This document shows positions 35,487 through 45,303 of a stretch of DNA of 64,000 nt, piece by piece. Each line of letters begins with the position of its first letter. The first letter of the stretch is position 1. The stretch is from NCBI GenBank assembly GCA_963729445.1, contig CAVSNU010000003.1:1349739-1413738 (forward strand), given 5' to 3'. Source of the stretch: JACCZH01 sp963729445 (GTDB lineage Bacteria > Chloroflexota > Chloroflexia > Thermomicrobiales > CFX8). The notes under the pieces are model-generated. The model made no database searches, had not been told where the DNA came from, and saw nothing but the letters and a program-made list of their open reading frames with translations. The translations under genes and the position numbers were made by a program.

Positions 35487-36548
35487 GCGCGTGCCTGATT
35501 GTCGGCGCCCAACTGGCTCGGGGATGCCGTGATGGCGCTGCCGGCGGTGGCTGCCGTGTGTCAACACTGGCCCGGGGTGCACCTGGCTGTGGCGGCCCGG
35601 GCGAGCGTGGCCCCGCTCTTCCAGATGGTGGACGGCGTGCAGGAGACCATCACGCTCGAGACGACCGCGGGGCTCGCCGCCGTCAAGCGGTGGCGCCGTG
35701 ACGCGCATCGACTCGCCGCGGGCCGGTTCGACGTGGCGCTCGCGCTGCCGAACTCGTTCCTGTCCGCCTGGGTGCTCTCGCAAGCCGGTATCCCGGAGCG
35801 CTGGGGCTACGCCTCGGACATGCGAGGGCGGCTCCTGACGCGAGCAATACCTCGGCCACGGGTGTTCGCGCATCAGGCCGAGTACTACCTGTCACTCGTG
35901 CATGCGCTGGATATTCCACGCACCGCGCCCTACGCGCGCATCGAGGTGCCGGCATTCGCGCGCGATCGTTCACGAACGCTCCTCGCGGAGCATGGTCTCG
36001 ATGCCAGTGCACCGTTCGTCGCGATGGCGCCTGGGGCCGCCTACGGCAAGGCCAAGCAATGGCCGCCGGAGCGGTTCGCGGAACTGGCAACGCGTGCGCA
36101 TGCCGAACTCGGCTTACGCACGGTCCTCGTCGGCACACGCAGCGATGCCGGCGCGTGCTCGGAGATCGTGGGAGTCGTGCGGCGCACCGGGCCGGGGCCG
36201 GCGTTGCCGGTCGACCTCGCGGGCCGCACCGACCTGCCAACGCTCGCCGCCCTGTTGTCGCAGGCGCGTGCAGTGGCGGCGAACGATTCCGGCGCCATGC
36301 ACCTCGCGGGCGCAGTCGGAACGCCGGTGGTCGCGATGTTCGGCTCGACGAACGAGGAGCAGACGCACCCCCTCACGTCGAGCGAGGACGATGCGCCGCC
36401 GCGCGTGATCACGCACTCGGTTTGGTGCCGTCCGTGCATGCTGCGCGAATGCCCGATCGACCACCGCTGCATGCGCGGCATCACCGCCACCCAAGTACTG
36501 GCCGAGTTGGCGGCGGCCACTCGAGAGCCGATCGCCGATCGCCGATAG
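35479..36548 (+). CDS. waaF: Heptosyltransferase II (ADP-heptose:LPS), two N-terminal frameshifts
   Basis: GT9-family protein. The ATG at 35479 overlaps the previous stop; correcting two one-base indels (about 35494, 35509) gives the family start MVERVLIVGAPNWLGDAVMALP. Later motifs: MAPGAAYGKAKQWPPERF, AVAANDSGAMHLAGAVGTPVVAMFG, WCRPCMLRECPIDHRCM. It adds the second heptose of the inner core. Confidence 0.88.
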
Positions 36549-36562
36549 CCGAAAGCCTTCCC

Positions 36563-37141
36563 ATGTCCACCTCCCTCCGCCCTGCTGTGTTTCTCGATCG
36601 TGACGGCACGATCAACGAAGACGTCGGCTACCTGTCGGCCATGTCGCAGCTCGCGCTCTATCCGTTCGCGACCGACGCCGTGCGCCTGCTCAACCGCGCC
36701 GGGTACGTGGTCCCGATGATCACCAACCAGGGCGGGATCGGCATGGGTGCGATCGAGGCCGCCTTCGTCGGCGAACTGCATGCGGAGATCGACCGCCGGC
36801 TGATGGCAGGCGGCGCATGGGTCGACGGCTGGTACAGCTGTCCGCACCATCCCGACGCCGTCATCGAGGCCCTGCGTGTCGAGTGCGCGTGCCGGAAGCC
36901 GGCGACGGGTATGGCCGACGCGGCCATCCGCGAACTCGGGATCGATCCGGCGCGGTCGTGGATGATCGGCGACAAGTGGATCGACGTGCAGCTCGGACAC
37001 AACATCGGCGCTCGTTCGATCATGGTCCGCACCGGGTGGGGCCGGCGCATGGAGCCCGCACGCCCGCCCGGCCAGCGCGTCGAGGCAATCGTCGACGACC
37101 TCGCGGCCGCTGTGGCATTCCTCCTCGCCGCGGACCGCTGA
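36563..37141 (+). CDS. gmhB: D-glycero-beta-D-manno-heptose-1,7-bisphosphate 7-phosphatase
   Basis: 192 aa HAD phosphatase. Catalytic FLDRDGTINEDVGYL (nucleophile DxDGT), ITNQGGIGMG, the Zn-binding CPHHPDA...CACRKP, and IGDKWIDVQLG. Makes heptose-1-phosphate for ADP-heptose synthesis. The ATG at 36563 is 15 bp after waaF. The frame extends upstream but homology starts here. Confidence 0.95.
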   Translation: MSTSLRPAVFLDRDGTINEDVGYLSAMSQLALYPFATDAVRLLNRAGYVVPMITNQGGIGMGAIEAAFVGELHAEIDRRLMAGGAWVDGWYSCPHHPDAVIEALRVECACRKPATGMADAAIRELGIDPARSWMIGDKWIDVQLGHNIGARSIMVRTGWGRRMEPARPPGQRVEAIVDDLAAAVAFLLAADR

Positions 37142-37318
37142 AACGGACAAACACCAAGGTCACGAAGAAACGAAGGACGTACGAAGAACGCTTCGATTCC
37201 AGGATCAGGTTTCGACGGGATCATCGCGCGGGATCTGGCAGACCTGAAGGCGGCAGCCGAGAGCCGGCCCAGAGCGTAGCGGCTTACCGGCGTCTTCTGA
37301 GTTACCCTGTTAGGCTGC

Positions 37319-38368
37319 ATGGCAGCCTCGCCTCGTTCCGCCCCCGTCCCCGCCTCCGCTCGGCGCCTGCTCGATCTGACCGCGTGGTTTCGCGCGTGCC
37401 GGGTGGTCGTTCTTGGCGACCTGATCGCCGACGAATTCGTCTACGGGCGTGTGGCACGCGTGTCACGCGAGGCGCCGGTGTTGATCCTCGAATACGACGC
37501 GACCCGCATCCTCCCTGGCGGCGCAGGCAACGCGGCGAGCAACGTGGCGGCGCTCGGTGGTCAAGTGGACCTCGTGGCGCTCGCCGGACGCGACGAACCG
37601 GGCCGCCGGCTGCTGTCGGCGCTGCCCGCGAAGGTCGGCCGGCGCGGCCTGGTGCGGCCCGCGGGCTACAAGACGCCGGTCAAGACCCGCATCCTGGCCG
37701 GCGGTGTGCATTCGGCGAAGCAGCAGGTCGTCCGCATCGATCGGCACACCTCCGAGCCGGTCACCGACCGGCATCGCGCGGCCATCGTGCGCGCGGCCGT
37801 GCGCGCGGCCCGGCAGGCCGACGCGCTCCTGGTCTCCGACTACGGATCCGGCTTGATCGACCCGCGCATGGTGGCCGAGATCGCGCGCCCGTTGCGCGAG
37901 GAGGGCATCCCCGTCCTCGTCGATTCCCGCTACAAGCTCCTCGAGTTCTCGCGGCTGACGGCGTGCACGCCGAACGAGTCTGAAGTCGAGCAGGTGCTCG
38001 GCGTGTCGATCGGTGACCGCCCGCGCGTCCTCGAGCGGGCCGGGCGTGCGGTGCTGAAGAAGACCGGAATGGATGCCGTGCTCATGACGCGCGGCAGCCG
38101 GGGCATGGCGCTCTTCGAGCCAGACAAGCCAACACTGCACATCCCGATCTTCGGCCCGGACGAGGTCACCGATGTGACCGGCGCAGGGGATACGGTGATG
38201 GCGGTGATGACGCTGGCGCTCGGCGCCGGGGGCACGTTCGCGGAGGCGGCGCGGCTCGCGAACTACGCCGGCGGCCTTGTGGTGATGAAGCGCGGCACCG
38301 CGACGGTCTCCCTCCGTGAACTCCGTGATGCCATTCAGCGTGATCTGGCGGGGGCCGGTGACCACTGA
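37319..38368 (+). CDS. hldA: D-glycero-beta-D-manno-heptose-7-phosphate kinase
   Basis: 349 aa PfkB/ribokinase fold, RfaE domain I type: LGDLIADEFVYG, LPGGAGNAASNVAALGG, and the catalytic DVTGAGDTVMAVMTLAL. The adenylyltransferase domain is the separate next gene, a split hldA/hldC layout. The gene starts after a 177-bp gap containing no ORF. Confidence 0.93.
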   Translation: MAASPRSAPVPASARRLLDLTAWFRACRVVVLGDLIADEFVYGRVARVSREAPVLILEYDATRILPGGAGNAASNVAALGGQVDLVALAGRDEPGRRLLSALPAKVGRRGLVRPAGYKTPVKTRILAGGVHSAKQQVVRIDRHTSEPVTDRHRAAIVRAAVRAARQADALLVSDYGSGLIDPRMVAEIARPLREEGIPVLVDSRYKLLEFSRLTACTPNESEVEQVLGVSIGDRPRVLERAGRAVLKKTGMDAVLMTRGSRGMALFEPDKPTLHIPIFGPDEVTDVTGAGDTVMAVMTLALGAGGTFAEAARLANYAGGLVVMKRGTATVSLRELRDAIQRDLAGAGDH

Positions 38369-38852
38369 GCCTCGGCACGGGGGCACCGTGCTCACGCGCG
38401 AGGCGCTCGCGGCGAGGGTGGCGGACGACCGCGCGCACGGACGCACCGTGGCTTTTGCCAATGGGTGCTTCGATCTGCTGCATGTCGGCCACGTGCGCTA
38501 CCTGGAGGCCGCGAAGCGCGAAGCCGACCGCCTTGTCGTCGCCGTCAACGACGACCGCTCCGTTGCCGCGCTGAAGGGGCCGGGGCGGCCGGTACTTGCC
38601 GCGGCGGACCGTGCCGAACTCGTGGCGGCCCTCCGCGCCGTCGACTACGTGATCATCTTCCCGGAACCGACGGTGACACCGCTTCTCGAGCTGTTGAGGC
38701 CGGACGTGCACTGCAAAGGCACTGACTACACTGTGGACACGGTGCCCGAGCGGGAGACGGTCCGTGCGTATGGCGGGCGCGTTGCCATCGTGGGCGATCC
38801 GAAGGACCATTCCACCCGGGATCTCCTCTCACGCATCTCGACGGGCGAGTAG
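38358..38852 (+). CDS. hldC: D-glycero-beta-D-manno-heptose-1-phosphate adenylyltransferase
   Basis: About 164 aa, RfaE domain II. Nucleotidyltransferase motifs FANGCFDLLHVGHVRYLE (HxGH), VAVNDDRSV, and KGTDYTVDTVPE. Makes ADP-heptose. Start is uncertain: GTG 38358 overlaps hldA; GTG 38388 (VLTREAL) is the alternative; the longer frame lies inside hldA. Confidence 0.93.
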   Translation: MTTEPRHGGTVLTREALAARVADDRAHGRTVAFANGCFDLLHVGHVRYLEAAKREADRLVVAVNDDRSVAALKGPGRPVLAAADRAELVAALRAVDYVIIFPEPTVTPLLELLRPDVHCKGTDYTVDTVPERETVRAYGGRVAIVGDPKDHSTRDLLSRISTGE

Positions 38853-38855
38853 CGA

Positions 38856-39913
38856 ATGGCGATGCGGGTGCTCATCGTTCGCCTCAGCGCGTTTGGCGAC
38901 ATCGTACACGCGCTGCCCGTCGTCTCCGCGATCCGCGACGCGCATCCGGACGCAGACATCGACTGGGTGGTCGACGCCCGCTACGAGAGCGTGCTCGACC
39001 TCGTGACGGGCCTGCGCAGCCGGATCGTCGTGCGGGCGCCGGAATCTGGCGGCACCGACGTGCGCGCTGCGTTCTCCGGCAACGCAGGTGGGTGGCTCGC
39101 GGCCGCGCGCGAGCTGCGGCGTCGCAAGTACGATGTGGCGCTCGATCTCCAGGGGCTCTTGAAATCGGCCGTGCTCGCGCGCGCATCGGGCGCGACCCGC
39201 GTGATCGGGTTCGATCGCGCGGGTCTTCGCGAGCGCCACGCGGCCTGGTTCCTTGGCGAACGCATTGCCACGGATCGCCGCGCGCATGTGATCAGAAAGA
39301 ACCTCGGCATGGTCGCAGCCCTTGGCATCACGCCCTCGGCCATCGTCAAGATGCCGCTCGTCGTGCCGGCATCCACGGTGGCTGACGCCGTGTCCACGGA
39401 GTCGGGTGCCGGTGATGGCCGATTCGTGCTGCTGAACCCCGGCGGAGGCTGGCCGAACAAGCGATGGGAGCCCGCGCGGTTTGGCGAGCTGGCCGCTCGG
39501 ATCTCATGAACACCTCGGCGTGCCCTGCTGGGTGCTCTGGGGGCCCGGCGACGAGGCGATCGCGCACGAGGTGGTCGCGCAGTCGCGCGGCGCGGCACGG
39601 GAGGCGCCGGCCACGTCACTCGGCGACGTGCTCGCCCTGGCCGCGCGCGCCTCACTCCTCGTGTCCGGCGACACGGGTCCCCTGCATCTCGCCGCCGCCG
39701 TCGGCACGCCCATCGTCGGTGTCTACGGCCCGACGTGGCCACAGCGCAACGGTCCCTGGAGCGGAGAGGACGAAGTGATCTCGCGAGCGCCGATCGTGTG
39801 GCTGCCATCACAAGCGGCAGTGCCTGCGCGAGCGGCGTTGCCTCGACGACATCTCGGTGGACAACGTGTTCGGGGCGGTCCAGCGGCGCCTTGCCCGGGG
39901 CCGCGCCGCATGA
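38856..39913 (+). CDS. waaC: Heptosyltransferase I, frameshifted
   Basis: GT9. MRVLIVRLSAFGDIVHALP at the N-terminus; VALDLQGLLKSAVLARASGA; LLNPGGGWPNKRWEPARF. The frame breaks near 39507; continuing text HLGVPCWVLWGPGDEAIA and LVSGDTGPLHLAAAVGTPIVGVYGPT is in another frame, and the last part (CGCHHKRQCLRERRCLDDI) in a third, ending at TGA 39911-39913, which overlaps the next ATG. Adds the first heptose to Kdo2-lipid A. Confidence 0.88.
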
Positions 39914-40425
39914 CGCTGACACGGTGGCTCGCGCGACGGCGTGTGACGCTCGGGTTCGTGTGCGGCGCGCTCGTGTTGTGGCTGGCCGAGCCGACCTGGA
40001 TCTCGATCGCGGCAGGCGCGCTCGTGGCCGGGCTCGGCGAAGGGCTGCGCGCATGGGCAGCGGGCCATCTCGAGAAGAGCCTCGAGGTGACGAGCTCCGG
40101 TCCCTACCGGTTCACACGCCATCCGTTGTACCTGGGTTCCACGTTGATTGGCGCGGGTATGGCCGTCGCCAGTGCGCACGTCTGGGTGGCGCTGCTGGCG
40201 GTGGCGTACCTCGGCACCACCATCACCGCGGCCATGCGGGCGGAGGAGGCGCATCTGCGCGAGAAGTTCGGCGATGCCTACGACGCCTACGCGGAACGCC
40301 GGGCGGTGCCGCTCGCCCGGGACTGGAGCTGGGCGCGTGCCGTGCACAACCGCGAGCATCACACGATGGTCGGCGTGGGTGTGGCGTTGGGCCTGCTGGC
40401 GTTGAAGGCCGTGCTAGGCAATTGA
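39910..40425 (+). CDS. Isoprenylcysteine carboxyl methyltransferase-like membrane protein
   Basis: 171 aa, several membrane helices and the ICMT/PEMT signature SSGPYRFTRHPLYLGS with MRAEEAHLREKFGDAYDAY. Such proteins methylate small hydrophobic or lipid substrates using SAM at the membrane. ATG overlaps the waaC stop (ATGA), so it is coupled to LPS synthesis; the substrate is unknown. Confidence 0.88.
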   Translation: MTLTRWLARRRVTLGFVCGALVLWLAEPTWISIAAGALVAGLGEGLRAWAAGHLEKSLEVTSSGPYRFTRHPLYLGSTLIGAGMAVASAHVWVALLAVAYLGTTITAAMRAEEAHLREKFGDAYDAYAERRAVPLARDWSWARAVHNREHHTMVGVGVALGLLALKAVLGN

Positions 40426-40484
40426 CGAGCCGCGCCTCCCGCCACTACAATTGTGCTTCTGTGCTGGTCGCGGCGCAGGAAGCC

Positions 40485-40560
40485 GGGCGGTTAGCTCAGT
40501 TGGTAGAGCACCGGCTTTACACGCCGGCTGTCACAGGTTCGAGTCCTGTACCGCCCACCA
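40485..40560 (+). tRNA. tRNA-Val (TAC)
   Basis: Acceptor GGGCGGT, D arm TAGCTCAGTTGGTAGA, anticodon loop TTTACAC in CCGGC/GCCGG giving TAC, T arm ACAGGTTCGAGTCCTGT, encoded CCA. Confidence 0.95.
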
Positions 40561-40652
40561 ATCTTCGCTCACGCCTGGTGACATGCGCGTGAGCGACGGT
40601 TGGCAGGCAGGCGAGCGTCAGGCTCGAAGACGCGCGAACGCTGTTTGATGTT

Positions 40653-40729
<77 letters not shown>

Positions 40730-40737
40730 ACACTGAG

Positions 40738-40770
40738 AAGGCCTTGCTGGTCCGCCAGCAAGGCCTTTTT
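40738..40770 (+). terminator. Rho-independent terminator of the tRNA-Val/Asp unit
   Basis: AAGGCCTTGCTGG-TCCG-CCAGCAAGGCCTTTTT: a 12-bp GC-rich stem with a 4-nt loop and a T5 tail. Confidence 0.9.
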
Positions 40771-40785
40771 CAGTGAGGGGTCATT

Positions 40786-40985
40786 CAGTGAGGGGTCAGG
40801 TCATGAATCATGACCGAACGACGTCGCGAGTCATGATTCATGACCTGACCCCTCCCGGAGCAGCCTCGGTCATGATTCATGACCTGACCCCTCCGCGAAC
40901 CGACCCCTAACGCGGGACCGACCCCTCCGCGAACGTCGCTCGGTCATGATTCATGACCTGACCCCTGACGGGACGGACCCCTGAC
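40786..40985. repeat. GTCATGATTCATGACCTGACCCCT repeats
   Basis: Four copies of a 24-nt unit, one inverted (about 40790-40814) and three direct (from 40831, 40869 and 40942), each with the palindrome GGTCATGAATCATGACC. Fragments CGACCCCT lie between. Non-coding. Confidence 0.85.
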
Positions 40986-41016
40986 GGGACGGGGTCTGAC
41001 GGGGGTGACGGGGGAT

Positions 41017-41756
41017 TCAGTCGTGCAGCACGACGCTCAGCAGCGCCGTGTGGACGGTCAGCGTGCCGTTGTACTCGATGAGCCCGAGCTTCCGGAACTT
41101 GTTCATGAAGAAGTTGACGCGCGACCGCGTCGTGCCGATCATCTCCGCCAGCGTGGCCTGGGAGATGCGGGGCACCGTGCGCTGCGGGTCCGGCTGGCCG
41201 TAGCGCGCCAGCAGCAGGAGCGTGCGCGCGAGCCGCTTCTCGCTCGAGTTGAAGAGCTGATCGACCAGGTCGGCTTCGACCCGGATGTTTCTCGCCAGCA
41301 TGTAGGTGATGAACCGCTTCGAGAAGGCCGGGTGCTTGTGGAGCAGGTCAATCATCGCCTGCTTTGGGGATGACCAGCACCGTACATGCGGAGACTGCCG
41401 TCGCGGTCCCGATGCGCACCGTCTGACCGGCCAGCGCACCTTCACCGAAGAAGTCGCCCGGCGCAGAGCAGCGCAACCACGGCCTCCTTCCCGATGCGGG
41501 ACAGCACCGAGATCTTGATCGCGCCTTTCTGGACGTAGCGCACGTCCATGCCTGGCTCGCCCTGCGCGAAGATCACCTCACCTGCCCGGTAGCGCACGAC
41601 TTTGCTGGCGCCTTCCGTCGACGCCAGGTACGCCTCCGCGTCGAAGCCGCCCTTTTCGGGCAGGCGAGATGGCTTCACGGTCCGCGGCGGGCTCGTAACG
41701 GCCGAAGCCTTCGAGGCGCCAGGCTTGACCCTGCTGGGGGGAACGGAGCGAGCCAC
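41017..41756 (-). CDS. Crp/Fnr-family regulator 1, two frameshifts
   Basis: About 245 aa. The cyclic-nucleotide-binding-like barrel is VVRYRAGEVIFAQGEPGMDVRYVQKG, the C-terminal HTH is SQATLAEMIGTTRSRVNFFMN. Indels near 41455 (FFGEGALAGQTVRIG) and 41365 break the frame. It is nearly identical in the C-terminal half to the regulator at 48186. It follows the small membrane protein gene by 1 bp. Confidence 0.88.
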
Positions 41757-41757
41757 C

Positions 41758-41907
41758 CTAGAAAGGCTTCCGGCCCTGGATGACGCGGATCAGGACCACG
41801 ACGATGGCGATCACCAGCAGAAGGTGGATCAGCCCACCCGCCGTGTAGGAGGTGCCCATGCCGAGCAGCCAGAGTACGACGAGAACGATCAGAATTGTCG
41901 AGAGCAT
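41758..41907 (-). CDS. Small two-helix membrane protein (lmo0937-like)
   Basis: 49 aa, two transmembrane helices, TILIVLVVLWLLGM and LIHLLLVIAIVVVLIRV, with SYTAGG between them and a basic tail QGRKPF. AAGGAGG lies 5 nt upstream of the ATG at 41907. Resembles the lmo0937 family of small stress-linked membrane proteins. Function unknown. Confidence 0.8.
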   Translation of the reverse strand: MLSTILIVLVVLWLLGMGTSYTAGGLIHLLLVIAIVVVLIRVIQGRKPF

Positions 41908-42089
41908 CAAGGCCTCCTTCAGCCGCATCCATGTAAGCACGTCAGTTCCTGCTCGTCTGCCCCTTTTTGCACAGGCGTCGATTGGCACTCACGCCTGTGC
42001 CGTAGCGAACACCCAACTCGACCGAGTCACCGCTAGTCTCGCAGGTTGGACCCTCGAACGACATTGGGCAAGAATGAGTCAGGTCAGTG

Positions 42090-42531
42090 ATGCACGACGA
42101 ACGCCTTCCACCCGATCCGACTCGCCCGCCCGCCGAAGGCGAGCGGGTAGCGGCCGAGGACACCCGCCGCAGTGCCGAGCGCGAGCGCGCCCTGAGCGAA
42201 ACGGAGCGGCAATCCGCAGAACTGGCACGCACGGACGCCGAGCGCTTCCGCCGGCTCTCGGAGGAGCTGCGGGAGCTGCGAGAATCAGCAGCGAGGAGAA
42301 CTCGAGACCGTGCGCCAGCAGGGGGAGCAACTGCGCGAAGCCGCCGAGAGCGCCCGTACCGCGGCCGAGGACGCCCGAGCTGCCGCCGAGGAGGCGCGCC
42401 ACGCCGTCATCACATCCGTCCAGGCCACTGCCGAATCGATGAAGACCACGCTCGACGGCATGGAAGTCATCGAGAACATGCGCCGCACCATGCGCGACAT
42501 TCGCGACACGGGCAAGCTCGACTCGAACTGA
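42090..42531 (+). CDS. Alanine/arginine/glutamate-rich coiled-coil protein, one frameshift
   Basis: About 147 aa. Both frames are long heptad-like helices (AERFRRLSEELRELRESA, then RQQGEQLREAAESARTAAED). They join by a one-base change near 42300. Cytosolic, no domain. I do not recognise a family. Confidence 0.55.
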
Positions 42532-42553
42532 CTGATCTCCTGCGCGTGGCGGG

Positions 42554-43339
42554 TCAGGGTCGGGCGAGAGGCTTGACCACGATCGTCGCGAGCAGGTACC
42601 CATGGCGCCGGACGGCCGGCACGTGACGATCGAGGAGCACGAACGGACGGACGAGCGCTCCCGTCACGGCCGCGAGCGGCCGGCACCAGGTGTGACAGGC
42701 GAGATCGAGCATCCTGAGCCAGCCTGGCATGAACAGGATCGCTGTTTCCGCGACGACCTCGAGCCCCGACTCTTCGAGCATCCGTCGCAGGTCCCGGCGT
42801 GAGTACGACTTCTCGAATCCGTACCCGTAGACCCCCAGCCACTGCATCACGGTGGCGAGGAGCGGCCGAAGAAACGGGTCGTGGCGGTTCGGCACGCCGA
42901 CAATTGCCCGCCCTCCCGGCGCAAGCACGCGCGCGATCTCGGCAACGGCGCGCTCCGTTTCATCGAAGTGCTCGATCGTGCCCATCGAGTACACCGCGTC
43001 CATGCAGCCGTCACTGAACGGCAGATCGCGCACGTCACCGACCGCGCCGTGGAGCGGGCGACGACCGCCGTGAAACGCCGTACGTGCCTGGACGACCGTC
43101 GGCTCGGAGATGTCCACGCCGAAGCAGTGCGCGCCATGCTTGCCCGCCCACGCGAGAATGCGCGTGTTCTTCGCCTCGTCCCACAGATCGGTCTTGAGAA
43201 TCCGGAGCCCTTTCAGCGGAGGGAAGTGCTCGGTGAAGAGACGCTGTTCGTTCTCGGCGTAGTAGCGCGTGGAGACCGCCCCCGCCAGATCCGGGAATCG
43301 CTCCCCAACGCCTGCCCAGAAATCCCGATACATCGTCAT
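42554..43339 (-). CDS. SAM-dependent methyltransferase (class I)
   Basis: 261 aa with a Rossmann methyltransferase core: GAHCFGVDISEPTVVQA (motif I region with VDIS), VGDVRDLPFSDGCMDAVYSMGTIEH, and ARVLAPGGRAIVGVPN. Start ATG 43339 overlaps the stop of the upstream membrane gene. Last gene of the speD-exosortase operon. It may modify a polysaccharide or lipid; substrate unknown. Confidence 0.85.
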   Translation of the reverse strand: MTMYRDFWAGVGERFPDLAGAVSTRYYAENEQRLFTEHFPPLKGLRILKTDLWDEAKNTRILAWAGKHGAHCFGVDISEPTVVQARTAFHGGRRPLHGAVGDVRDLPFSDGCMDAVYSMGTIEHFDETERAVAEIARVLAPGGRAIVGVPNRHDPFLRPLLATVMQWLGVYGYGFEKSYSRRDLRRMLEESGLEVVAETAILFMPGWLRMLDLACHTWCRPLAAVTGALVRPFVLLDRHVPAVRRHGYLLATIVVKPLARP

Positions 43340-45303
43340 GGCCGCGGCTCCTCTGTGGTCCAGCGCCATGTGCCCAGTGCGATTGTGAGCGGGCGGCGAT
43401 CGCCATTGCCCAGGACGTCGTCTGCCATCATCGGCTGCTCGAGTGCGTGAAAGGCCAGCGTCCGGCTGCCGGTCGGCACCGTGAACGGGCCGATGTCGTA
43501 GCTGCGCCGCGGCGGAACCACGACGATCTGCTGCACGTCGCTTCCGTCGAGCGTGACCGACACGAGGCGCGCCTCCTGGAAGGCTGACGCCTCGACGTGC
43601 AGGGTGGCGCGAGCCGGCAGGCCGGTCGTGTTGACGATGGTCCACGTCGCCATTCCGCCCATCCAGCGCCACGACCACGCGGGATCGGATTCGCGCGGCG
43701 AGAGGCCGGTTGTGCTTGCGACGTAGATCGCCGACGGCGATGCCGTCACCTCGAACACACTTCCGTCATCGAGGGTTGCGGCGGCGCGCAGTCCGTCCGG
43801 CGCGCCATGCTCCGCAAACCAGAGCCCTTCGTTACTGGCACGCCGCACCAGCAGGTGCGTGACATCCGTCGCCGCGAGCTTTCCCGGCAGGTCAGGCTCC
43901 AGGCAGTCGTCAATCCGATCGAGCGGAGATACGCGACCGTCCGTCAACATCGGCACGGACGCCGACTCCGCGGTGAGCGGCACGCAATCGAGCACCCGCA
44001 TCGGGCCTGCCTGCTGCGCGACCCATCGGTGCGCCGTGGTCGGAAGGACATCACGCCAGAGCGCGGAGGGGGCCACGGCGTACTCGGCGCCGGCGAGCGC
44101 GACGAGCGCGAGGCTCGCCATCTGCACGCGCCTCGATCCATGCCGCCGAAGGGCGTCGAATCCGATGCCTGCCAGCAGCACCGTCATGAGCTGCACGACA
44201 ACGCCGAAGCGCGCGTAGGACCGGAACATCGGAGCGATCTCGTACAGCAGGGCCGATGGACGAACGAACGAGAAGGTGCCGATCGTCCGCTCAGGGGACA
44301 GCGAACTGATGAGGGCCACCAGCGCCACGGCGATGGCCACGGGCACACCCACGCGCACAGCCGGCGAGGGATCGCGCCGCAGCCAATGGACGGCCGCGAC
44401 GAGCCCGAGCGCCACGAGACCCCAGCCGAGGCTCACCTGCTGCTCCAGCAATCCCTCGCGCACCCCGGCGGCCTGCCAGAAGTCGCGCACGGTCGAACCG
44501 AGCAGCGGATGCCCGGCCGGCGGCACGAGATATCCCCACCACTTCGCACTGTAGAGGAACAAGTCGGTGCGCGCGAACGTGAACGCGTCGAGATGCGCGA
44601 CGATGGAGCCGGTCGCGTGCCATGTGTACGCGGTCGCCGCTGCGGCGACCAGGCCGAGGCTGCCCAGCGTGACGGCAACGTCCCTTCTCGCCCGCGGCTC
44701 GCCCCGGCGCGCGAACATCCAGTAGGCGACCACGGCGACCGGGGTAATGACGGCGGCGATCAGGCCGCCGTAAAGATTCGACAGGGTGACCGCAAGGGTC
44801 GCGGCAGTCAGCAACGCAATCGCCCGCGGTGTTGCGGCGTCGAGGCAGCGCCAGAGCGCCAGGAGGTACAAGGGAATCCACTGTGTCTGCGCGATGTGCG
44901 GGTGATAGGCGGCATGGGCCAGGTGGAAGGGGGAGAACGCATAGGCCATCGCCACCAATGTCGCAGCGGCCGTCGAGAGCTGGAGATGGCGCGCCAGCAG
45001 GAACGTCGCGGCGGCCGAGAGGGGAAAGCTGAGGAGAATCAGCCAGTTGTATCCGGCCACCGCCCCGGCGGCTCGCGCGAGCGCCGCGCCTGCGAGATCG
45101 GTGACCGGTTGCCAGTGCAGCCGGAGATCGAGCGGCTCGCCGAATCGAGCCATTGCCGTGAACGGATCGTGATGGCGCCCGACGAGCTCCATGCCGAAGA
45201 GGCGATCCGCCGGCGCCAGCAGCACGGGCATGGCCAGCCACGCGGTGATGATCGAGGCCAGCGCCGTGACCCCGGCGATCTCAGCGGCTGATCTGCGAGA
45301 CAC
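43336..45303 (-). CDS. Large polytopic membrane protein (YfhO/GT-C-like)
   Basis: 655 aa with a dozen or more predicted membrane helices and a C-terminal ~200-aa soluble beta domain. Near the N-terminus GRHHDPFTAMARFGEPLD, and PFHLAHAAYHPHIAQTQW. It resembles YfhO or GT-C-type glycosyltransferases of cell-envelope assembly by topology, with no decisive motif. I use the GTG at 45303 (VSRRSAAEIAG) as start, which overlaps the exosortase end; the upstream open frame is a shadow of that gene. Confidence 0.75.
   Translation of the reverse strand: MSRRSAAEIAGVTALASIITAWLAMPVLLAPADRLFGMELVGRHHDPFTAMARFGEPLDLRLHWQPVTDLAGAALARAAGAVAGYNWLILLSFPLSAAATFLLARHLQLSTAAATLVAMAYAFSPFHLAHAAYHPHIAQTQWIPLYLLALWRCLDAATPRAIALLTAATLAVTLSNLYGGLIAAVITPVAVVAYWMFARRGEPRARRDVAVTLGSLGLVAAAATAYTWHATGSIVAHLDAFTFARTDLFLYSAKWWGYLVPPAGHPLLGSTVRDFWQAAGVREGLLEQQVSLGWGLVALGLVAAVHWLRRDPSPAVRVGVPVAIAVALVALISSLSPERTIGTFSFVRPSALLYEIAPMFRSYARFGVVVQLMTVLLAGIGFDALRRHGSRRVQMASLALVALAGAEYAVAPSALWRDVLPTTAHRWVAQQAGPMRVLDCVPLTAESASVPMLTDGRVSPLDRIDDCLEPDLPGKLAATDVTHLLVRRASNEGLWFAEHGAPDGLRAAATLDDGSVFEVTASPSAIYVASTTGLSPRESDPAWSWRWMGGMATWTIVNTTGLPARATLHVEASAFQEARLVSVTLDGSDVQQIVVVPPRRSYDIGPFTVPTGSRTLAFHALEQPMMADDVLGNGDRRPLTIALGTWRWTTEEPRP

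Noticed and set aside
40786..40985. Repeat cluster as an origin of replication
   Set aside because: No DnaA boxes or AT-rich unwinding region beside it.
43597..45291. 564-codon plus frame opposite the membrane protein
   Set aside because: Composition is an Arg/His/Gly-rich antisense shadow without domains; opposite strand has membrane helices and operon overlaps.
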